Below are positions 1 to 12,879 of a DNA stretch of 64,000 bases, one piece after another. The notes under the pieces were generated by a model. It was not told the origin of the DNA and did not search any database. It saw only the letters and a list, made by a program, of their open reading frames with translations. Made by a program: the position numbers and the translations under genes. Positions within the stretch are counted from its first letter, which is position 1. Each line of letters starts with the position of its first letter. Origin of the DNA: Siphonodentalium dalli (lineage: Eukaryota; Mollusca; Scaphopoda; Gadilida; Siphonodentaliidae); NCBI GenBank assembly GCA_032622095.1, contig CP136062.1, forward strand, positions 156,234,875 through 156,298,874, given 5' to 3'.

Positions 1-1595
1 AAGAGATTCATAGAATTGTGGGTTGTTGTTGCTGCTGAAAATGTTCATGGGGAGTGATAGACCATCAGTAATGATAACGATATGGTACAAGTCTGAGTTA
101 AGAATAAGATTGGAATGGGCTTAGAGTAGTCATATCGGTTATCACAGGTAGAGTTTATAGTTTTGTTTAGAATGAGCTGTTAGTACTTTGAATGACTCGG
201 TGTACTCGCACCAACGGACTGAAGGCCGTTGGTACTTGCGCGAGTTATTGCTATATATCCATTGCTCTTGTTAGTCTGATAACATTGGATCATTCAACGT
301 GGCAATTTACAAACTCAGTTGGCGAAATGCTTTGTCCTAGATATGTATATATGTACTTCTGCAACTTTGTACAGTGGGTTCGGGTGTTATATCAGGGGAT
401 CCACAAAGACACTTGTGGGTTGTCAAGTTGCAGGTATCATTTATTGACTGGAGAGGCGAATTCCTTTCGGATGTCGCTGATCATGAGGTAATGGTCGTTG
501 TCCTCTATGTGTCCATATAATCAGTACGGGTGGTGGTCGGCGATGAAATGTGTGTATGTGTGATCATTTAAATCACTGCAGTTGAGTCTGGGGCGGGTGT
601 GGTTAATATGTGTTTGCCTGGTATTAGCTTCATAATAATGTTGGTTAACTCCCTGGTCCCCATTTAGGAACTCTGTAAATTATGCCAGGGATGCATAACT
701 TGTTTCGTTGTGGTCGATATTATTCCATAGGTCTATTGTTGAGGGAATTGAAGGCAGCGGAGCCGAACGTCGAGGCTTGGGGGAATTGGCCTGTCGGGTC
801 TAAACATTTGTTATTTGAAAGCTTGTTGGGGTATCAGAGGCTTGCCGGACATCATTTTGTTCCCACCCGGTTTCCTTGTCATCGGAGAAACTTTGAGCCT
901 TCGCAGCAACGTTACTTTTGGTGTGAACTATCGATCTTTTCCAAGAGGGTGGTATTTGCAATTGATCTGGGGGGAATAGTTTGGTTAGGGATCTTCTTCC
1001 TGGATTATATGGTACGGTCGTTGGTTGGAGTATTCATGAGGTTATTCACTTTCTCATAAATTAAAAGTTTTATGAAGTGTCGGCTCGTTTGCCTACATTG
1101 GTGCTCGGCGTAATCAATCATGTATTGTTTGTCATTTTTGTTTGCTGATGTTTGGTATTCTTCTTAATAGTTTTGTGTGCATGGGTTTCACGTTGTTCAT
1201 CTCTACTTTGAGGTGATTTGCGCACTCTGTAGTAGATTGCATAGCTGATTTAAAGAAAACCTTATGAATGCATAGATGTATTGACAGCCATAGTTTGTAC
1301 GTTTCGGATGACATAGCATATTGTTTGTGTCGCCGGCGTCATCCCGGATTTGTGAACATCTGGCCACTTCCATAGCACATGAGTAGTAGGTCCTCGGTCG
1401 ATCGAGATTTGGGAGGCCGTCTGACCAAGTCAAGTGACGAAATGTCCTTTCTGTTTGTTGTAATTGAACTGTATATCATATTATTACTCATTTTACCTTG
1501 TGGGTCTGCAGTTGTATTCCGTTTTCCCGGATACGTAGTTTATTTACTGTCTATTGCACGGAAGCGAGGAATATCGTCCAGAGAACTACGATGTT
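1..1595. other. Region without a supportable gene (copy A)
   Basis: Open frames of 60-125 codons occur here, but none shows a family motif. The longest, from 682, is broken in copy B by a 2-base deletion near 39190. A bulged hairpin lies at 204-245: 204-209 pairs with 240-245 and 210-217 with 226-233. I see no RNA family in it. Copy B 38346-39904 is equivalent and lacks about 33 bp of A 484-520. Confidence 0.6.
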
Positions 1596-3290
1596 AGGAA
1601 TCAGTAAAATTTGGCGGATGGTCAATCTTTCGTTTTTTGAGTTGCCACATGAAAATAAAAGCAGATGATCGACAACTATCCCAGCAGACACCTCGGACTA
1701 CCCATCGAATTATGGTCGGGCCAAAGACTGGTACATAGCCGGAGCGGTGACCCGTTAGTCATTGCTTATACCAGCCTCTTGGTACATCACCACAATGAGA
1801 CAGGCGTTAGCAGTACACTGTTGAAACATTTATAAGTCATGAAGACGAAATTAACGGCACAACATACATGATAAACAGAACACACAACTAGATACCAGAA
1901 AAAAAAAATAACAGGTGGCAGAAATTTAATCTGAAACACTGTGAGTGTCGTGACTAGCCGATTGATTGAGCCGGATCAACTCAACCACCCGTATTGAAGA
2001 GATGTAGAACCAAAGAGGACCATGAGCTAAGCCATTACCACAGGTCGATGTCTCACTTGACAAGGCTGCCCTAGTATTCATAGAACTCCTGCACCACACA
2101 TCAAGGGATGCACCCCTCGGCAAAAGTGGACCACTTTAGGGTAAATCTTTACGGGATTCTTAATAAGTGAACCTATTCTACCCTGGTCCATACGGGGATG
2201 ATTTCTTTATTATGATCAATTGGCAGCAAGCAATACAAAAATAGTGGTATATGTGGAGACAGATAAGTGTTGATAGAGATCACATGGTGAATATCCATGC
2301 ACTCCCAATGGCGATTCCTCAATAAATCACCCGAATAGCCTAAAGTGAAATGGGTTTTGTATCAGATGCTGAAATGCGTCTACGATTATGTTAACTTGTC
2401 GGATTGCAATAGCTGTTCAACATAATTATAACAAGGCAATTTTTGAAAGTCACATGTGAAACTAAAGACAAACTATGCATAGATGTCTGAAATATCAGAG
2501 CTCATGGAACTATGTATGATATGACACTGATATGGACAGGAATGTCACCCCAATAGCCTCGGGTGGTATTCCGTTCTCGATCGGGCGATACACATCCGCG
2601 TTGCACTCAAGCACTAGCGACAACTGTATACTGTACTTACATATTTGCCCAAACACGTCTCGTCTTGCTCTCGTTTCCATCGATCACACCTACGCGACTA
2701 TAGATATAAAGAACCATATTCGACACTGGTATGCGACTTATGCATGATGGCATATTAACGATGTATCCATCGGCGGCATGAATGTGGCAATAATTATTCC
2801 TCCAATACCCATCTTACAATTGGGTATACATAAGGACTTGATAAAGCATACTGAGGTGTGAGATGATAACATACGAGAGGATAGCACAAGTCTGAGTATT
2901 TTAAGTCCTCTCCTCTAAGTTTTTCAGTCTTCTAGAACCAAGAGCGTTTGGTGGGAAGATTCCATTGCACGATATTTGAAAGTAGAAATAATTCATCACA
3001 TTGCTCTTTTAAATTTTACAATTATTTTGTCCATTAACGTATATATATAATGAACTAACTTGTGTCCCTTCCCTGGTATGCAGTCAGCAACAACCTGCTA
3101 AACCGAGGGGTGATATACATGTGACATTGTCATCCGGTGTATGATGTACAGCTGAAATGCTGGCATATAACTATACTTCAGTAATGCAGAATATTAACTC
3201 ACCAGTACAAGGTTACAGTCCGTTACACCCTATTTCCCAGAACAAATTACCAGTGGTGTACGCTTGAGGATGTTCTTGGGACGGAGACTC
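1596..3290 (+). repeat. 1.6-kb dispersed repeat, first member of copy A
   Basis: This segment is homologous, in the same orientation, to 9300-10910 in copy A and to the matching places in copy B. Shared stretches run from the gttgccacatgaaaa region near 1640 to the tgcagaatattaact region near 3185 and stop near 3290. Within it, frames on the minus strand near 1926-2123 resemble each other between members, but most differences change the amino acid, so I do not call a gene. Family unknown. The two members bracket about 6 kb of LINE debris. Confidence 0.75.
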
Positions 3291-3779
3291 GTGATACGAG
3301 AATACCGATTTCTGGTTTCGCAGTAACGATACAGGTTATTTCTTTGATTGTTCATCATTCGCACGTTAGGTTGATTTTACAACTATTTATTTATATTATT
3401 CTCACATTGTTTGATATCACACTGCCGTTATGGTACATTCATACGCTTGCAATATTGCACTGAAAACTGCAGAAATGCCAGCTGTAAAATAGTCAAAAAC
3501 GGATTTTTTTGACAGTTGTCAACCAATAAGCTTTAACAATGATCATGTAGAACTGCGATTGTTTGCATGATTGCTGATTGATTGGTTTGGGTTTAAGATC
3601 ACTTTCAGCAGCCAAGACCATAATACGACATTGCCAGTTTTAGTGGTGGATGAAATCCGCACATTTACGGCTAATCTAAACTCTCGTCGGCCATGTGCGG
3701 CAAACCACTGGCCATCGGCGAGTGATTGGCAACTCCACCAGATAACGATTTCAAGTTAGAATGTCCATGATGGAAATAT

Positions 3780-3860
3780 CTGGATTTGAACCCTCATCGC
3801 CAGCGCTGGAGGGCGAGTCGGCTTGGAGTTGTACCCCTATCCGACTGAGCCATCGATACA
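3780..3860 (-). repeat. tRNA-like element, probable SINE head (copy A)
   Basis: Read on the minus strand, the segment has an A-box-like ATGGCTCAGTCGG (3853-3841) and a B-box-like GGGTTCAAATCC (3793-3782) about 50 bases downstream. This is the arrangement of an internal RNA polymerase III promoter in tRNAs and tRNA-derived SINEs. I could not fold a full cloverleaf with a believable anticodon arm, so I do not call a working tRNA. Copy B has the same element. Confidence 0.5.
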
Positions 3861-3954
3861 CCCGCGTGATTGCTGATATCGCTGAGCTATTTACAATTAT
3901 ATTAAGAACACAGTGCGTGTTGGTATTCTTATGCCGGTCAAAATAATGTCACTT

Positions 3955-5483
3955 GATATGTTGGAATGTGATGTTGGGATGCTGCTGATATATATATACG
4001 AGTACCATAAATGTTACATAGAGATGAGATGGTGCGCCCGCACTTGGCTCAACGAAGAAATGCGGCGACTTTCTGACCTTCGATAAATCGCAGTGTAAGT
4101 CACCCTTGTAACATACATACACTATTTAATCTGAATCTGTATTATCAAACTTTCCAGCTATTGGACATTCCCATCGTAACACAACCAATGGTTGATAAGT
4201 CTTAACTGATTGCTGCATTTCAGTCAAAAATTCGGTCCTTCAGTCTAAACACACAATAATACTCTTTGTTATATCAAATTATCAGCACAAAATTCAAAAT
4301 AGTTTCGTCGGAAATTTCCAATTAATGTTGTGTCAGGCATTAAATGTCAAACTGTTGTACTCTTGGAAATCCACCCTGACACACGTCCCTGGTGGTAAGT
4401 ATTGCATTGATTGAAATATAGGTTTATACAAGTACTTGAGTATGTTCATATATAGTAACTAATTGGGCTATCCGGCGTTGTCCATGCGAGTTAGAATGTA
4501 TTTTTGATATGCTTTATTTGAGTACTAAATTTACATAATCATAGCCTACACACAATAATTTACTGCATAGGTGTATATATGTATACATATGTATATATGA
4601 TTGATGTATCAATGTCAAAGAATAACCATTGCCACTGCTGTCAAGACCCCCACCATGACAAAAGCAATTTTCAACACAACTTTATTACACCAATGCAGTG
4701 TTTAAGATAATCGCTAGACTATGTTCGCCCGGGTTCTAACCCAAACATATTCTAAAATATGCACCTCTCAATGTGCCATTCCGATCGATACATTGCCATT
4801 TCGATAATAAATGAGAAACTGTTCAAGCTCATTGAATTAAGCACATTTGAAACAACGAATACCCATACTGAGTTATTGCCTCCATAAATCTTACGTTTGG
4901 TGAAGTTGGCGACAATGTTAGTGTCCATTCTGCCAGCCCCCGTCACCCTAGCTCACAATTTTCTGATTTGAGAAGTACCACTATTATGCCACGTCATGAG
5001 AGTGCTCGCGTATAACGGAGAAGCGTATACATGCATAATTAAGTACGACAATCGCCGATACCAAAATGTTATATCAACGCCCCTCCCCGATACACAATTC
5101 GTATCAAGGACAACCACTAATTCATCATTTGGGAATAAATTATTTGATAAAATACTAATTTAAAAAAAAAAAAAAATACTAAAACAAAATACAGAACAAA
5201 AAAAAAGAATAATAATATGCATAAGAAAGAGGATAACAGCAAAATCACTCAACATTATATTAAGACAAAACAAAACAATTGTGGTGCAAAATAAGGAAAT
5301 GTCCGATAAAAATGACTGGACAATTTCTTAAATGAGACCATTAAATTGGGTGGATAATAATTGAATTAACTTACTGGAAATTCCCAACTTATCCCAAGTC
5401 CGCTAAGTTAGATATATTGTAGGCCCATGTACCTATCATCGCCACTCTCCAATGGATTAAAATTTTCCAACTAGTACTTCATT
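3955..5483. other. Non-coding stretch with simple sequence (copy A)
   Basis: No gene seen. It holds alternating TA/TG sequence near 4570-4600 and an A-run near 5162-5176, followed by A-rich sequence to about 5280. Copy B 42250-43795 is equivalent, with a 21-bp longer segment near 42264. Confidence 0.5.
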
Positions 5484-5712
5484 CCGTCCAGCTGATGGAA
5501 ACTCCCAAATTGACACCCCTATAATAAAGGTTCGAATGGTTTCCAAATGATGACCATTCTGTCCAGATGTTGGAAACCTCAACAAGTACCCCTATAATAA
5601 AGGTTCGAATGGTTTCCAGCTGATGACCATTCTGTCCAGATGTTGAAAACTCCCCAACTGACACCCCTATAATAAAGGTTCGAAAGGTTTACAGCTGATG
5701 ACAATTCAATCC
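5484..5712. repeat. Minisatellite, about 3 units of 73-75 bp (copy A)
   Basis: The block acccctataataaaggttcg recurs at 5515, 5588 and 5663, each time followed by a similar segment ending in ccattctgtccagatgttg. The spacing is 73 and 75 bp. Confidence 0.85.
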
Positions 5713-6240
5713 AAACAGTTGACCGAAATTAGGACATCATTCCAATTTTGGTCCAAAAATAGAAGAATTAAAACAATTTCAACCATTTTTAGTTTAAACA
5801 TATTTATTTGTCTAATCTATATAACCCATCACATATAGCACATATATTGTGGAATTGGAGGACAGGTGCTAAATCACTTATGGGTACCCATCTCCCATAT
5901 CACTGATAAATAAATAATTAGTAATAGCAAACCAACTTGACTACAAAACAAGTTGAACATATCACCGGTCACCCCCACCATTTTTGTCATGTTCCTCCAA
6001 CTAACTTACCAGGCATGGATGACATTTCCAACTGCTAAACGTTTTACCAAGGTTGCAGGTGAGACACCAAATACAAGTTTGTGAAACCCGAGTTCCAACT
6101 TTAAAACAACCCGTTTGTTTTAAACTTGATATCCAGTCTAAATATAACGGTGAATGCTCAGCAATTGACATGGATTTCACAATTTCATTCGTCACCGAAC
6201 GGTTAATTCCAATCTGCATCCCACCAAATTCCCAACTATA

Positions 6241-7881
6241 GAGAAAACGGACGACACGACGCTCGTACTTGTTGGTTCTGAAAATAGTCTACGTGAATCG
6301 TACTTAACACTGGACGAATTTGCTCGGATATCGGGTCTGCGCATAAATCCTGAAAAATATCAAGCAGGCATGGATTGGGATAGGGTCACAAAATAAAATA
6401 CGACAAGCTATTACGGAACTAAACCTGTCTACTGTAAGCATTTAAAAAAAAATTGGGATACATTTCGACACTAATTTAATAATCATGAATATAAAATACA
6501 ATGATAGACTCGAAGATATAGAAAATATCACAAACATTTGGAAACACAGACTCCTGACCCCTTTAGGTAGAATAACATTTGTCAAATCCCTCATCTTACC
6601 AAAATCGACCCACTTATTTATAACTCTTCCACGTCCAGATACAGCTTTTTTGAAAGCCCTAAATACCTGTTTATACAATTTCATTTCGAATTCCAAACGT
6701 GATAGAATAAAAAGCAAACAACTATGTGCCGACAAATATGCGCGGAGGTTTGAAGATGATTAATGTTGAAAACTTTGAGAGCGCCATGAAAATTAACTGG
6801 ATACGACGCTTGATTTGCAAACAATCGAAATGGGCTTCATTGTGCAATACCACCCCTTTCTTAAACGACCCACTATCTCTCACTTACCATGCAAATTACA
6901 TTGTAAAGCAAACAAACAAGTTCGCAAATCCATTCTAGAGAGATGATTTCGGCGCATGGTGTAAACTTATGCGATCAAATAATTCAAATAATAATATTAT
7001 GGCCTCAAATATCTGGAATAATCCGAATATAAAAATCGGAGGTTCGTCGATCAACTTTAAATCTTGGAGAGATGCGGGGATATATTTTATAAATGATCTA
7101 TTCCAACCAGATAGTAAATGCCATACCCCATATACATTATATTCAACTTTCAACATCGTGTCGGTTTCATAACAATCAGCAACACAATACGTCATATACT
7201 GTCATTGGCAAGTTCTCTTAATCAACCCTTAATTCGTGTACCCTGCACATGCCCACACAATAATCTTCCTCCGATACTCCGTGACTTAAAAGGCGGACAA
7301 TTATTTTACACAATGCTAGCAAGTGGGAACACTATGCCGAATGCATGCCAAGAATGGGAATCCGAAATAGGCGAATAGATAGAAAATTGGGAAGATTATT
7401 TGAGCATTCCCTTTAAAATCGGTACGAAATTACAGTGGCTCCAATTCAGAATCAATACACGAATTATTAGTACCAATACATTTCTGAAGGTGGCTAACAT
7501 TCGAGTCGATGGTTTTTGTAATCGCTGTCAAAACATACAAGAAACAAATACTAATATTTGCTGGGATTGTCCCCATGTCCAAACTTTTATAAACGAAATT
7601 TTAACATGGACAAGAAACAACCAATTCCCCGTTGATCTACAAAAAATAATATCATTTTCGGTATAGTTCATGAACACAGAAATTAAAAAAGTTATATTTT
7701 CCTGCTGGTTTTGAAACAATATATGTATAGAACAAAATTCACGCCCATGCAGTTGTCTCGCTTGTTCCTTTGTGATGTCAAATTTAGATATGAATGCGAG
7801 AGATACAGCGCAAAATGTAATATGAATCGTGACTTCGATAACCAGTGGCTGACACTTCGATATGCCTTAAAAATTCTGTGA
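6241..7881 (+). pseudogene. LINE reverse-transcriptase C-terminal fragment, L1/Tx1-like (copy A)
   Basis: The pieces, in order, read as the end of a LINE ORF2. At 6241-6396 the frame carries TDDTTLVL (the RT catalytic DD motif, normally YADDT) followed by LDEFARISGLRINPEK. After a +1 shift comes AWIGIGS; then 6485-6763 has WKHRLLTPLGRITFVKSL; 6726-6938 has GGLKMINVENFESAMKINWI; and 6969-7378 and 7400-7666 follow, the last with a zinc-finger-like CNRCQ...CWDC cluster. The tail MYRTKF...CERYSAKC ends at TGA 7879-7881. At least four frameshifts or stops break it, so it is dead. The order and motifs match Tx1/L1-type elements. The N-terminal half of ORF2 is absent or unrecognisable upstream. Confidence 0.85.
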
Positions 7882-8392
7882 AATTGTGGATATTGCTCAA
7901 TAAACTAGAAACAAAACTGAACGAATGTGAGTATCTAAACGCAGCAACTGTGTTTAGACAAAGCCATGAATTATACCAAAATTAAACAAAATACATACAA
8001 ATAAAAACACAGAAACCAGATCGAGAGTGCAAACCATTGTGCAAACACAGATAACACATAATATCAAAATAGACAACAATACTGCTTTGAGAACAGCCAA
8101 GATATAAAACCTGTATAAAATTAGACAGCAAAATTTAATTTAATTTAACAAGGCTCCGCATATAACATTTGAAGTAGCTGGCAAATAAACCTCATGAATG
8201 ATTGATAATATATTTATAATCTGTTGAATATGGGGTCAATTCAACAAGTTGATAATTGGGTAGTTGACTTAGTAGTTGATCCCTCGCCCAACAGCCAGCC
8301 TCCCTCCACATAGCATACATGGTATCCACTTCCCTCCATGTTAACATGTTCTCTCGAAGCATAGCATCGAACATTAAAAACTCAAAGATCAA

Positions 8393-9150
8393 ACGCTGTT
8401 TCCGAGAGTCAAAGATTTGACAGATTTTGGAGATTTTTGTTTTTGAACAATATGATCAACTTGCATAGATTGTTTCGGATGATCTTTCTCGACAGAGGAG
8501 ACGTAATCCATTACTTGCGCTACTGGTTCTGGAACAGGAATAGTATCACTATTCCTGCACGTGCGTTGCTAGTGATAAACTGACGAGTTTAGTTTGACTC
8601 TGTGTTTGAGTGCTGTCGCCAGCACACGTTTTGTAGACCCTATTGTTGAGTACGTAATCTGTGGCCGAGGACAAACTATTTTCTTAGCATCTATATATGA
8701 CATATTCGTCTCAGCAATATATCATTGAATCTTGAATTCATACTCCAAATTGGGACATGGACGATCCATTGAAGCATGTTAACCTTGAGAGTTTGAACAT
8801 TTCTTAATACTCGTACAATCCTTATGATCAGGAATGGAAAAGTGTGCGCACCTGGTTTCTTCACTTTTACAATGTTCATGGTCATAGCCTTGACGGTTAA
8901 AACATTGAAATGGGTTTGGAACATATTTGCTTATATCCGTCTTCATATACCGAACCTTCAATGTCGGTGGATGGTCGCAACGACTGAAGGTCAAAAGATA
9001 AATATTCAACGGAACGATTTGACCATCAGCTGTCTTAGTAAATCTACGGACTTCTGGAACTCCCTGTGGTGTTCTCAGCCAATATCTCTGATTCAAAGGA
9101 ATCAGATATATCGCGAATTCTCAACACAGCTCTACTACTGTTCAATGACT
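8393..9150 (-). pseudogene. LINE ORF1 (Gag-like, CCHC zinc knuckle) fragment (copy A)
   Basis: The minus strand from 9096 to 8779 reads LRTPQGVPEVRRFTKTADG, then a region ending YLLTFSRCDHPPTLKVRYMK, and then knuckle-like motifs (CFNRQGYDHEHC and CAHFSIPDHKDC). This domain order is typical of ORF1 of Jockey/I-type LINEs, which bind element RNA. In copy A several knuckle cysteines are replaced (CFNR for CFKC, CAHF for CAHC). A downstream frame on the same strand (about 8560-8395) reads PVPEPVAQVMDYVSSVEKD and ends at a stop. Upstream (9150-9100) the frame is shifted. No ORF2 follows on this strand. Confidence 0.75.
8535..8557. repeat. 23-bp palindrome, single copy (copy A)
   Basis: The sequence caggaatag-tatca-ctattcctg is a near-perfect inverted repeat with a central ATC. 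It occurs once here and twice in tandem in copy B. Confidence 0.85.
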
Positions 9151-9299
9151 TGAGAGGTGTGATCAATATTGGTGTTTGTGCAATAGATGTTAATTGCATA
9201 AGAGCGTTTGCTTGAATTTTTCTTGAACATTCGATCAGAAGAGATCCATTTAGTGGCCAGTCCTGATCGGTATGACAAATTTTAATTGTTCGGCTATGC

Positions 9300-10910
9300 T
9301 TTGTAGCGTTTTATCAATCACATACTTCACACATCAGCCTCTCGGTACCTCGCCATAATGAGACAGGCGTTTACAGTATAGTATTGAAACATTTAAGCCA
9401 CGAAGACGAAATTTATGGCAAAACACACACGAAAAACAACACACAAATAGACACCAGAAACAAAATACAGCAGACGGCAGAAATGTAATCTGAAAAACTG
9501 TGAGCGACGTGGCTGATTGATTGGACAGGGTCAACTCAACCACCCGTCTTGAAGAGATGTAGGACCAAAGAGGACCATGAGCTAAGCCGTTACCACAGGT
9601 CGATGTCTCACTTGAGACGGCTGCCCTAGTATCCCCAGAACTCCTGCTCCACATATCAAGGGATGCACCCCTCGGCAAAAGTGGGCAACTTTAGGGGATT
9701 CTAACCCCTAGCAGTGGGACAGTAAACCTATTCTACCCGGGCCCACACGGGGAAAGATTTCTTTATTATGATCAATTGGCAGCAAGCATTAGAAAAACAG
9801 TGGTATATATGGAGACAAGTAAGTGTTGATCGAGTTCGCATGGTGAATATCGATGCACTCCCAATGGCGATTCCTCAATAAATCACCCGAATAGGTTAAA
9901 GTGAAATGGGTTTTGTATCAGATGCTGAAATGCGTCTACGATTAGGTTAACGTGTCGGATTTCGATAGCTGTTCAACTTAATTATAACAAGGCAAGTTTG
10001 AAAGTCACATGTGATATTAAAGACACGTCATGGATAGGTGTCTGAAATATCAGAGCTCATGGAAATATGTATGATATGTTACTGATATGGACAGTAATGT
10101 CACCCCAAGAGCCTCGGGTTGCATTCCGTTCTCGATCGGGCGATACATATCCGCGTTGCTCTCAAGCACCGGCGATAACTGCATACTGTACTTGCATATT
10201 TGCCCAAACACGTCTGGTGTTGCCATCGCTTCCATCGATCACACCTACGCGACTATAGATATAAAGATCCTTATTTGACATTGCTATGTGGATTATGCAT
10301 GGCGGCATGTTAATCGGCGTCATTACTGTGGCATCACTGTAAACAATAATTATTCCTCCAATACCCATCTTATAACCAAGAGTACACAAGAAATTGACAA
10401 AGCATAGTGAATTGTTTGATGATAACATAAGAGAGGATCGCATATCAGGTCTAAGGTTTTGAGTCCTCTCTTAAGTGTTCAGTCTTTTGGAACCAAGAGC
10501 GTATTGGTGAGAAGATTTAATTGCACGATATTTGAAAGTAGAAATAATTCATCAAATTGCTCTCTTAAGTTTCACAATTAGTGTTTTCCTTTAAATTATA
10601 TATATATAATGTTCGAACTTGTGTCCCTGGTATGCAGTCAGCAACAAAACATGCTAAACAGATGGGTGAGGTACATGTGGTATTGGAATCCGGTGTATGA
10701 TTTACAGCTGAAATGCGGGCATATAACTATATGTCAGTACATGTATATTAATAACCTCTATATATTTTCGGCTTAGACAACGCGTTCGTATTATGTATGT
10801 TAGCTGAAATGCAGAATATTAACTTATCAGTACAAGGTTCCACCCCGTTTTTCACAACAAAGTACCAAATTGTGTACACATGTGGATTGTCTTGTGACGG
10901 TCTTGTATAT
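9300..10910 (+). repeat. 1.6-kb dispersed repeat, second member of copy A
   Basis: Homologous to 1596-3290 with noticeably more divergence than between copies A and B, so this pair predates the large duplication. Its first part, about 220 bp that is present in copy B at 47778-47998, is missing here. Confidence 0.75.
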
Positions 10911-11346
10911 AATCCACACCAAACTGCTCAGTGCGATAATCATGGGACAAAGTATCTCTGTGCACATGTTTGCTGATGAAAATTAGCTGTACATTTCTGG
11001 TGACAACCCCTATTGCTTTACAACTATAATGGCACAGTGCAATTATTTTGTGAAATCGTGGATGGTGGCCAATAAACTGAAACTAATTAGTGACAAAACT
11101 GAAGAAATGTGAGTGTCTAATCTGGCATACGTAAAGAAAGTTAGCATATATGTTATGACTTTTGATGACACTCAAGTTCACACTCCTACAAGCCACATAT
11201 GCAAGGCAATATACACTGAACTTCGGCGACACTGGAAAATGAGAAAATACATTCAAAACGACTCAATTTTTTAAAAACGTTAGTCATTTCTAAGTATCAG
11301 TCGACCTGACTACTACAATTCTATTTTAATTGGTGTACTATATAAT

Positions 11347-11700
11347 CAGGTATCTCAGCGTCTGCAGAACACTGTTGCAATGATAGTTCTATGTCGTAGA
11401 AGATCTGACGACAGATGCAATCTGCAATAACTACATTGGCTACCTGTAGCAGACATAATTCTGTATATACGACGGGGAACTATACTAGCATATATTCAAT
11501 GGTATGAAACACGCGATCCGTGGAATATATCACTTCATTCTTACACTGCCCTTCAAGTTTGTGGACATTCAATGTTAGCCATCCTTGCGTACTTGCCTTG
11601 ATGGCTTATTGAAATGCTACTCTAGTGAGTAGTTTAAGAATACCAATGCTGATAAATAACTTTAGGAATAGCCATTAAATAAATAAATAAATATTACGCA
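11347..11700 (+). pseudogene. CR1/L2-like LINE 3' end (copy A)
   Basis: The translation from 11347 (QVSQRLQNTVA...) includes LHWLPVADIILYIRRG, the motif near the end of RT in CR1/L2/Jockey-type LINEs (RLQ..QN.AARLV...LHWLPV). In copy A a TAA stop sits directly before LHWLPV (11431-11433). The coding remnant fades near 11580 and is followed by a short 3' UTR and an (AATA)n tail at 11676-11693, a usual ending for these elements. Short pieces related to this UTR also occur near 12500-12590 and, inverted, near 38050-38160. Confidence 0.7.
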
Positions 11701-12369
11701 AACATTTCTTGTAAAAAGTTGGCAAGTCTGATTTCAAAAGGTGATCCACACCGAGTGACCAGACATCTTACTAGCATAGCTGCGCTGAATGTGGGATCCC
11801 ACATTTCATCAAAACCAAGAGACAGTGAAAATTATAATGCATTCTGGAGGACTATTGCCTACATGTCTCTGATTGGTGTAGAAACCTACCAAATTATAAA
11901 AAAATACGTCTCTTGTGAGAGAGTTTCGACAGCCCGTGCACCATGCACGCCCGCATCGCCGAAGTGAATAAAGTCACATTAACGTAGTAGATAATTATAC
12001 AAATTATCGCGGTATATTTGCTAAAACATATGGTATATAATACCAATCTCATAATGGAAAGTATCATTTGTTACGTCTTGATTATCTAACCGAGGAACGG
12101 CAAGAGTTGATGCTTGAAATTAACACATGCTTCCAATAATAATTCATACTGGAATCGCAAAGGGAAATTACTGTTTAAAGTTAAATAGCCCTAAATAAAA
12201 CAAGCAAATAAGATACAACTCGACATTCCGATTTGTTAGCACCAAATTGGGCACCACTATTTAGCAAATTCCCGCCACATTTATAGTTATATCCTTGATA
12301 TAAGTACTTTAATGGTGTGGTTTATAGATGCATGAGTGACGGATAGACGCCGTTGGTGTCAGGGCGGGA

Positions 12370-12381
12370 GGGGGGGGGGGG
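12370..12381 (+). repeat. Poly-G run, 12 G (copy A)
   Basis: Twelve consecutive G, preceded by gggcggga. The run is 11 G at 50796-50806 in copy B. Such runs are prone to length change and to sequencing error. Confidence 0.9.
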
Positions 12382-12499
12382 CACATAATGAAAACAACTA
12401 TATTGTAGAATTCCACTAAACTTGTATGATATATTTATAATGTATAATGTATTCAAACGTTTCAGGCGCGGGTCCAGTGGAATACATTATTTTTCTTTC

Positions 12500-12870
12500 T
12501 TTCGCTTTCCTTCAAGTTTATGGACATTCAATGTGAGTCATCCGAACTTGCCTTGAGGGCTGATTGAAATGCTACGCGGATGAGTCTTTATTCGTCTCCA
12601 TGGTATACTATGGACATCTGTCGTACATCTCCATCAACCTTGTATAAAATGTTCTCAACGCCATGCTATAGGGATTATAATGGTTTAGTTTAACCATACG
12701 TCAGTCGATGTCATGGTTGGGGATCAAGGAAGGAACGTGATACAAACTTCTTTGTCATCGATTGCCACCAGACGAATACATAGTGGAATTTAGATTGTAC
12801 ATGGCATATAGGGTATGATTTAAAGTTGGCAAAGTGCACCGTCGAAGTGAATGATGGACCCGAAGCTCTT
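12500..12870 (+). repeat. Dispersed repeat, copy A member
   Basis: Homologous to the reverse complement of 37750-38165. Shared blocks include gtcgatgtca (A 12704), tcaacc/tatagggag around 12636-12675 and gtatgatttaaagttg near 12809. It begins with the LINE-UTR-like segment ttcaagtttatggacattca. Origin unknown. Confidence 0.65.
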
Positions 12871-12879
12871 TATAATGTG

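Noticed and set aside
192-491. 99-codon open frame containing the hairpin at 204-245
   Set aside because: No motif; the end differs in copy B through a 33-base deletion, and base changes show no codon pattern.
682-1059. 125-codon open frame, plus strand
   Set aside because: No domain or motif; copy B has a 2-base deletion that shifts the frame.
1926-2123. Minus-strand frame present in all four members of the 1.6-kb repeat (about 65-114 codons)
   Set aside because: Most differences between members change the amino acid and the frame ends differ, so it looks like repeat DNA rather than a gene.
3780-3860. Functional tRNA gene
   Set aside because: A and B boxes are present but no complete cloverleaf with anticodon arm could be drawn.
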